Shown: piece by piece, positions 58,631 to 64,000 of the stretch
Numbering within the stretch: the first letter of the stretch is position 1
Layout of the letters: every line of letters begins with the position of its first letter
Assembly (NCBI RefSeq): GCF_000612585.1
Contig: NZ_JFCA01000038.1
Span: forward strand, 1-64,000
Length of the DNA: 64,000 nt
Origin: Pseudomonas sp. CHM02
Lineage (GTDB): Bacteria; Pseudomonadota; Gammaproteobacteria; Pseudomonadales; Pseudomonadaceae
Reading direction: 5' to 3'
Position numbers and translations under genes: made by a program
The notes under the pieces: model-generated
Told to the model about the DNA's origin: nothing
Database searches by the model: none
The model's input: only the letters and a program-made list of their open reading frames with translations

Positions 58631-60649
58631 ATGGTTAACGCGTTTTTTTCGTCACGTTTCAAACTGATTCTTCCACGCACCAATATCGACTTCCAAGTGC
58701 TGGCATTCAAAGGCAGCGAGGTCCTTGATCAACCCTTTTTCATCCAGGTACAGGTCGTGAGTGAAAACCCTTCCCTTGACCTGGAATCGTTGCTCCACCA
58801 ACCCGCCTACCTGGACTTCGGTGAACCGCAAGACGGCCTGCATGGGCAGGTCTACGCCATTGGCCGGGATGACCCAGGCCGGCGCATCACGCGCTATCAC
58901 CTGACCCTGGCGCCGCGGCTGGCCTACCTTGCACATCGGCGCAACCAGCGGATTTTCCAGCAACGCAGCGTGCCGCAGATCATCGCGGCGGTTCTTGAAC
59001 AGCATGGCATCCTGGCGGACGCCTATGCGTTCGAGCTGGGCCCTGTGGTTTACCCGCCGCGCACCTTCTGCGTGCAGTACGCGGAAAGCGACCTGCACTT
59101 CATCCAGCGGCTGTGTGAAGAGGAGGGCATTCACTACCATTTCCGACACAGCGCGGACGCTCACCTGCTGGTGTTCGGTGATGACCAGACGGTGTTTCGC
59201 CGCTTGCCCGTACAGCGCTATTGCGCTGCGGGCGGGCCGCAAGCCGATACCCAGGTTATCCAGCGTTTCGATGTGCGCCTGGCCACACGCAGCCAGAAAA
59301 CAGTGCGCCGCGATCATGACTTCGAACACCCTTCATTGCTTCTGCAGGACACCGCGGGCGCTGCTCCGGCGCAGCTTCTTGAGGATTATCACTACCCTGC
59401 GGGATTTACCGGCCATGCCCGCGGCAAGCGATTGGCGCGGCGGGGGTTGGAGCGTCACCAGCGCGACCGTCTTCGGGCATTGGGCAAGAGTGATCAACAC
59501 GCCCTGCGCAGCGGGCATTTCCTTGAATTACGCAATCACCCCGATCCGTCCTGCAACGACCTGTGGCTCCTTACGTCGGTGCGCCACGAGGGCTATCAGC
59601 CGCAAGTGCTGGAAGAGGCGACACCGGCGACCGATGTCTTCGTGGGGTACCGCAACCGCTTTACCGCGACCCCCTGGCAAGCGGTGCATCGACCTCCGCT
59701 CAAGCATCCCAAACCGACCATCCATGGCAGCCAGACCGCCACCGTGACCGGGCCGCCTGGCGAGGACGTGCATTGCGACGCCTATGGCCGGGTGAAGGTG
59801 CGCTTTCACTGGGACCGCCTGGACACGTCGGATGACAACAGCAGTTGCTGGGTGCGGGTTGCCTCCGGGTGGGCCGGTGACGGGTTCGGTGCGACGATGA
59901 TCCCGCGTGTGGGCATGGAGGTGCTGGTGACCTTCCTGGAAGGGGACCCGGACCAGCCGCTGATCAACGGTTGCCTGCCAAATGCATCGCACAGGCCAGC
60001 CTATCTCTTGCCGCAGTACAAGACCCGAAGTGTCTTGCGCAGTCGCAGCACCCTCGGCGGCGCAGGCGCCAATGAGCTGTACCTGGAAGACCGCCGTGGC
60101 GAGGAGCTGATTTACCTGCGTGCTCAGCGAGACCTGGAACAGCAGGTGGGCCATGACAGCCGGCTGGAGGTGGCGGGCAAACGGTGGGAAGTCATCCAGG
60201 GTATGAGCACGACTCACCTGGGCAGCGAGGAGCATCGCCAGGTCACCGGTGATCGCAACGTCGTACTCAAGGCCAGCGACCACCTCGAGGTCCAAGGCGA
60301 CAGCCTGACCCGTGTCGGTCAGACGTTATTCGTCGAGGCTGGGCAGCAGCTTTATCTCAAGTCCGGCGCCCGCCTGGTGATTGACGCCGGAGCGCAACTG
60401 AGCCTCAAGGCGGGTGGCGAGCACCTGGTGATCCAGGCAGGGGGCATCTTCAGCAGTCGCCCCATTACGCTTGGCGGCTCACCGTCCGCAATCGCGGTGG
60501 CGAATGCCTCCGTGCCGGCCGACAGGCCAAGGATCTCCACGGTGCAAGGCTCCATCATGAACCTGGCCAGGCAACTGGGGGCCGATTACTGCCCGGTGTG
60601 CGAGCGCTGCCGAGAAGGCTTGTGTGATCTGCCGGGGAGGGCCGCTTGA
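58631..60649 (+). CDS. vgrG: Type VI secretion tip protein VgrG
   Basis: A 672-residue T6SS spike protein. The N-terminal gp27-like part carries FCVQYAESDLHFIQRLCEEEGIHYHF, the gp5-like OB fold has VHCDAYGRVKVRFHWDR and CWVRVASGWAGDGFG, and the FLEGDPDQPLINGCLPN motif marks the family. A DUF2345-type beta helix follows from about residue 500 to 610. The tail ends in a cysteine-rich segment, YCPVCERCREGLC, unusual for a VgrG and perhaps an adaptor-binding or metal site. It begins an islet with adaptor, immunity and lipase genes. Confidence 0.94.
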   Translation: MVNAFFSSRFKLILPRTNIDFQVLAFKGSEVLDQPFFIQVQVVSENPSLDLESLLHQPAYLDFGEPQDGLHGQVYAIGRDDPGRRITRYHLTLAPRLAYLAHRRNQRIFQQRSVPQIIAAVLEQHGILADAYAFELGPVVYPPRTFCVQYAESDLHFIQRLCEEEGIHYHFRHSADAHLLVFGDDQTVFRRLPVQRYCAAGGPQADTQVIQRFDVRLATRSQKTVRRDHDFEHPSLLLQDTAGAAPAQLLEDYHYPAGFTGHARGKRLARRGLERHQRDRLRALGKSDQHALRSGHFLELRNHPDPSCNDLWLLTSVRHEGYQPQVLEEATPATDVFVGYRNRFTATPWQAVHRPPLKHPKPTIHGSQTATVTGPPGEDVHCDAYGRVKVRFHWDRLDTSDDNSSCWVRVASGWAGDGFGATMIPRVGMEVLVTFLEGDPDQPLINGCLPNASHRPAYLLPQYKTRSVLRSRSTLGGAGANELYLEDRRGEELIYLRAQRDLEQQVGHDSRLEVAGKRWEVIQGMSTTHLGSEEHRQVTGDRNVVLKASDHLEVQGDSLTRVGQTLFVEAGQQLYLKSGARLVIDAGAQLSLKAGGEHLVIQAGGIFSSRPITLGGSPSAIAVANASVPADRPRISTVQGSIMNLARQLGADYCPVCERCREGLCDLPGRAA

Positions 60650-61485
60650 TGCAGGACATGCCAGGCCAATGGGCGGCTCAACAGCATCAGGCGGGACGCC
60701 GACTGTGTTTGATTCTTGAGGGGAATAACGAGGCCTGTCAGCCATTGCTGGCGACGCGGGATGTTTCACAGTATCGCAGCCTCTACGCCGAGACCGACTT
60801 GGCGGAACTGGCGGGGGAAGGCCCCGTGATTCTGTTGCTGGAACAGATGAACGAGCCTGCATTGCTCGGCCTTTTGCAGCAGCCCGAGAACAACTGGGGC
60901 TGGCTGGGCAGCCTGCCAAGCGAGGACTTGGCGGTCGTGACGCGACACTGGCGTGACAGGCTGCTGGTGGGACTGGAAGGTACGCAGTCGATGTACCGCT
61001 TTCACGACAACCGCACCCTGGCGCGTGCGCTGGCCTATCTGCGCCCGGAACATCGGCCGGCCTTCCTCGGCCCGTTGGTCAGCGTGTGCTACTGGCATGA
61101 AGAGCACTGGTGCATGGCTGACAACCCGGCTCCCGGTGAACACCCGGTGCCGGCCCCCGCGCCATGGTTGAACACGCCCAACCCGAACGCCGAAGCCATC
61201 CTGCACGCCAATATCCTGCGTTACCTGTTGACCGAGCACAGCGAAGACCTGGTCGCGTTGGCGGAATTCCAGGACCCAAGGGTCTGGCTGGTGCAGGTAC
61301 TGGAGCAGGCTCGCGCCTGGCAATGGCGGGAGCCGGAACAGCTGGCGTTTCTGGTGGTGCGACGGCTGGAAGAGGCTACGCGCAGCAGTGTGATTCGGTG
61401 GCAACCATTGGTTGGTGAGGAACCGGGGGACCATTTTGAACGGGTAGTTGCGCAGTGGAAATTGACGGGGGGAAAGGATGAGTAG
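60649..61485 (+). CDS. DUF4123 effector adaptor (Tap/TEC type)
   Basis: A 278-residue cytoplasmic chaperone that loads an effector onto its cognate VgrG. The DUF4123 region shows ILEGNNEACQPLLATRDVSQYRSLYAETDLAELAGEGPVILLL, WGWLGSLPSEDLAVVTRHWRDRLLV and a FHDNRTLARAL segment, typical of this family. The ATG at 60649 overlaps the vgrG stop (TGATG) with GGGGAGG 8 nt upstream. It should recognise the lipase encoded two genes on. Confidence 0.9.
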   Translation: MQDMPGQWAAQQHQAGRRLCLILEGNNEACQPLLATRDVSQYRSLYAETDLAELAGEGPVILLLEQMNEPALLGLLQQPENNWGWLGSLPSEDLAVVTRHWRDRLLVGLEGTQSMYRFHDNRTLARALAYLRPEHRPAFLGPLVSVCYWHEEHWCMADNPAPGEHPVPAPAPWLNTPNPNAEAILHANILRYLLTEHSEDLVALAEFQDPRVWLVQVLEQARAWQWREPEQLAFLVVRRLEEATRSSVIRWQPLVGEEPGDHFERVVAQWKLTGGKDE

Positions 61486-62257
61486 GCGAAGGTGGGGGGT
61501 GTTGATTGTGCTGGGGGTTATGGGGCTGACGGGGTGTGTGGGGAGGCCGGTCGAGCGGTTTACGTTGGAGGTGGACTTGCCGGAGGAATTTCGCTTCATC
61601 GGCGGCGCCAACTACGGGCCCGCGACTGGGGAAACCTGCACCTTGCCTAGGCGTCGAGGCAAGCGGCCTGAGAGAAAGATCTTTATTGCGCGTTACAAAC
61701 CGGTGGCTGAACGCGTGAGTTTTGAGCTACCGCTAAGTGAGGTCATTGAAGGGTGCCCTACGGTTTTGCGCAGTGTGGATTTTGATATTTATGCGAAATG
61801 GGGAAAGAGAGATACGGACGTCGATGGCGATATTGCAGGTATCTCGATTAGAGATCCCTCGAACGCAGATATACCTGGGATGCCAGAAACCGGTGTTCAG
61901 GAATTGCATAAGCAATGTCAGTGGTTGTTTCGGACGGTGGGGAAACAACACGCGATCATCAAGATTCTTTCATGCGGGGCTTTTGAGGTGGCCCGTCAGC
62001 CGCACGGACAGCGATCAGGCCTAGTGGTGCAACGGGATCAGTTGCCGGGAAAAACACTCAGGTTGGCGCTGACTTTAATTGACGAGGAAGAACCGTATTT
62101 TGACGGTAGTTGGGTGATGGTTCCCGGCGGATGGAAGCGTTGTAAAGGTAAAAGCTTCGAAGATCTAGACGCCTTTTGCAACGGAAATATCACCGACTTC
62201 AAACCTATAAAAATGCCGGATGGCCGCATTTGTGATGTCTACCCATCTTGCAGATAA
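61478..62257 (+). CDS. Putative T6SS immunity lipoprotein
   Basis: A 259-residue predicted lipoprotein with the signal and lipobox LIVLGVMGLTGC. The mature part is mostly beta-like (FTLEVDLPEEFRFIGGANYG, RPLS-like strand segments) with paired cysteines near the C-terminus (GWKRCKG, FCNGN, CDVYPSC). It lies between the DUF4123 adaptor and a lipase effector, overlapping the adaptor gene by 8 nt. Tle-type lipase effectors usually have periplasmic lipoprotein immunity partners, so that role is likely by position. No family could be named. Confidence 0.65.
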   Translation: MSRRRWGVLIVLGVMGLTGCVGRPVERFTLEVDLPEEFRFIGGANYGPATGETCTLPRRRGKRPERKIFIARYKPVAERVSFELPLSEVIEGCPTVLRSVDFDIYAKWGKRDTDVDGDIAGISIRDPSNADIPGMPETGVQELHKQCQWLFRTVGKQHAIIKILSCGAFEVARQPHGQRSGLVVQRDQLPGKTLRLALTLIDEEEPYFDGSWVMVPGGWKRCKGKSFEDLDAFCNGNITDFKPIKMPDGRICDVYPSCR

Positions 62258-62271
62258 CAAGGAGTACGCTC

Positions 62272-64000
62272 ATGAAGCTGGATGCAAGGAAGCAATCTTT
62301 TTTCAGTGAAAATAAGCCGGTCTGTCCGTTAAGAGGCCAGTGGGTTAGCTTTTGTCTGGTCGATGAACTAGGTATTGGAACGGCATACGGTGGTCTGCCT
62401 TACACCGTCCACGATAGCGCAGGCCAACAGTACAAAAGCAGGCTGAATGGCGATGGCTTTGCCGAGTTAAGAGATATTTACTGCGGGCCTGTGGTCCTTG
62501 TTTTTGACGACCCGTACTCAGGAACGGAGCAGCCGTATCAGCGGCTGATGTTGCGCCACGCTTATAAGCTTCCTATCACCGAGCTTCAGGTTCGCGCTGA
62601 AAAAACTCGATTTACTAGCCCCGACGGTCTGCGCACTGAAGCTAATCCGGCACAACAAAAGGCCAACCGGTTCTATCAGGTTGAAGTGCGCGACTTGGTT
62701 AGCCATGTTGCCCACTTGCCACCTGTGGAACCGCGGACTCATCAACCCCGACGCCACGCATTAAAAATGTTGGCCGATCTTGGGTTCGGACCGCCCCAAC
62801 AGACCTTGGCGGGGATCGTGTTGTTTCCCAATAACCATACCGTTCTGGAGGTTCGGCCACTGCGAGCTTTACGTCCGATGCTTTCGACTGAAGACAGCTT
62901 CTGTGCCTTGAACCTGTATCAGTTAGCGTTGATGGCCACCTTGAGTTACTGCAATTTCGGCCAGGAGCCACCTCAACGGCCTCAAGAAGAAGTCCGTTTT
63001 CCCCTCGACCCCAGCGTCGGTCATTTTTTTGCTGAAAAACTCTCGGGTTATCACGAGGCCTGGCGGGTCGATGCAGAGCAACAGCAGCGCTTCTACCCCT
63101 TGTACGAAGAAGTCCCGTACTCCAGGCGTTTCGAGATAGTGCCCTTCGATCCTGCGTTGTATCCACAAAACCGGCCGGAGTTGGGCGACAAGCAGGAGCA
63201 TCCGGCGAGTTTGCACTTTTTCGATGATGAAGAGTTTGGTACCGATACTCAGGCATTTATCAGCCACCATGACGAGGTAATCCTGATTGCAGTGCGTGGT
63301 ACTGCCAGTGCAGCTGATGGGTTAAGGGATGCAGATGCCCATCAGGTGGCTTTCGCCGAAGGCGTCGGCAAGGCACATGAAGGTTTTTATCAGGCTTACA
63401 GAGCCATGCGCGATTTTGTGCTGCGTTACCTCAGCCGATTTCACTCTGGTCAACGACTAATCATCTGCGGCCACAGCCTGGGCGGTGCAATCGCTTTGCT
63501 CCTTGCAGAAGGCCTGCGCCGAGCAACCGAGGGGACCTACAACATCCTCCTCTACACCTACGGCGCCCCTCGCGCAGCCGACTCCGAATTCACCCTCGGC
63601 GCCTCAACCCTGGTCCACCACCGCATCGTCAACCACAACGACCCCGTCCCCAGCGTGCCGGCCCCGTGGATGAACACCACCGCCAAACTCTGGGTGCCAG
63701 GCGCCGTCACACTGTTCAGTGCGCCCGCGCCGGGCGGGCTGCTGTTTGCCGCCGGCCTGGTACGTTTCGGAGGCAACCCCTACCAGCACCATGGCGAACA
63801 GCAACACTTCATGCCGATCGTGCTCGCCGATGGCACGCATTCTTCGGTGTTGTGGAAGCCGGGCTGCGAATCTATCCAGGAAGCCGGCTGCAACCGAGCG
63901 TTGCAACTCCATGGCGACATGCCCAATCGTGACAACCTGCTCCGGCAGTTATTCCAGGCCAACCAGCACTTCATGACCGCCAGCTACATCCCGGCCGCGT
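62272..64000 (+). CDS. T6SS lipase effector, class 3 lipase (3' end beyond window)
   Basis: An open frame of at least 576 residues, truncated at the window edge. The ATG at 62272 has AAGGAG 7 nt upstream. After an N-terminal region of about 230 residues that may bind the VgrG/adaptor, the lipase domain shows the nucleophile elbow CGHSLGGA with Ser402, preceded by FYQAYRAMRDF. LYTYGAPRAAD and HHRIVNHNDPVPSVP follow, where the acidic residue and strand typical of class 3 lipases lie. It is expected to hydrolyse target-cell phospholipids in the periplasm, as Tle2-like effectors do (family knowledge). The C-terminal His and full length are not visible. Confidence 0.85.
   Translation, partial: MKLDARKQSFFSENKPVCPLRGQWVSFCLVDELGIGTAYGGLPYTVHDSAGQQYKSRLNGDGFAELRDIYCGPVVLVFDDPYSGTEQPYQRLMLRHAYKLPITELQVRAEKTRFTSPDGLRTEANPAQQKANRFYQVEVRDLVSHVAHLPPVEPRTHQPRRHALKMLADLGFGPPQQTLAGIVLFPNNHTVLEVRPLRALRPMLSTEDSFCALNLYQLALMATLSYCNFGQEPPQRPQEEVRFPLDPSVGHFFAEKLSGYHEAWRVDAEQQQRFYPLYEEVPYSRRFEIVPFDPALYPQNRPELGDKQEHPASLHFFDDEEFGTDTQAFISHHDEVILIAVRGTASAADGLRDADAHQVAFAEGVGKAHEGFYQAYRAMRDFVLRYLSRFHSGQRLIICGHSLGGAIALLLAEGLRRATEGTYNILLYTYGAPRAADSEFTLGASTLVHHRIVNHNDPVPSVPAPWMNTTAKLWVPGAVTLFSAPAPGGLLFAAGLVRFGGNPYQHHGEQQHFMPIVLADGTHSSVLWKPGCESIQEAGCNRALQLHGDMPNRDNLLRQLFQANQHFMTASYIPAA

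Overview
The window reads as a chromosomal segment of a fluorescent Pseudomonas (P. fluorescens group). The reasons are high GC with a few AT-richer patches, a complete psl exopolysaccharide operon in P. aeruginosa order, an isonitrile hydratase very like that of P. putida, FecI/FecR/TonB-receptor iron modules with Fur-like boxes, HrpL-type hrp boxes, a type VI vgrG module and REP-like inverted repeats. No rRNA, tRNA, IS element, phage or CRISPR array was seen.

Layout. 1-9.6 kb: a PBP2 transpeptidase (mrdA type), a GFA-family enzyme, an SRPBCC protein, a broken anti-sigma gene, a siderophore receptor, DNA polymerase II (polB), an acetyltransferase and a GST-like protein. 9.7-14.5 kb: a DUF4174 secreted protein and an iron-signalling trio (ECF sigma, FecR-like anti-sigma, receptor). 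14.5-29.9 kb, minus strand: pslL to pslA, the whole Psl operon, with a FleQ-type palindrome about 200 bp upstream of pslA. 30.3-34.4 kb: a second sigma/anti-sigma/receptor trio. 34.5-40.9 kb: LysE exporter, isonitrile hydratase and its divergent DJ-1/AraC regulator, alpha/beta hydrolase, GH15 enzyme and SDR.

41.1-48.3 kb: a compact eight-gene operon that I do not recognise from any described pathway: HAD phosphatase, long transaldolase-like protein, sulfotransferase, SDR, saccharopine-dehydrogenase-like oxidoreductase, glycine/sarcosine-type methyltransferase, MFS exporter and APS kinase. Its logic suggests assembly of a small molecule from a sugar phosphate, with methylation, sulfation from a dedicated PAPS supply, and export. 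It is the best candidate here for an undescribed system. A CGNR zinc-finger regulator follows.

49.1-53.2 kb: a fecIRA ferric citrate system. 53.2-55.8 kb: three genes in a row, each behind its own perfect hrp box, with no secretion apparatus nearby. They look like an effector islet for a type III system encoded elsewhere, and two of them share a duplicated EF-hand-like module. 55.8-58.3 kb: an MFS transporter and a DapF-fold protein with both catalytic cysteines changed to serine. 58.6-64.0 kb: a type VI islet of vgrG, a DUF4123 adaptor, a lipoprotein (likely immunity) and a class 3 lipase effector cut off by the window end.
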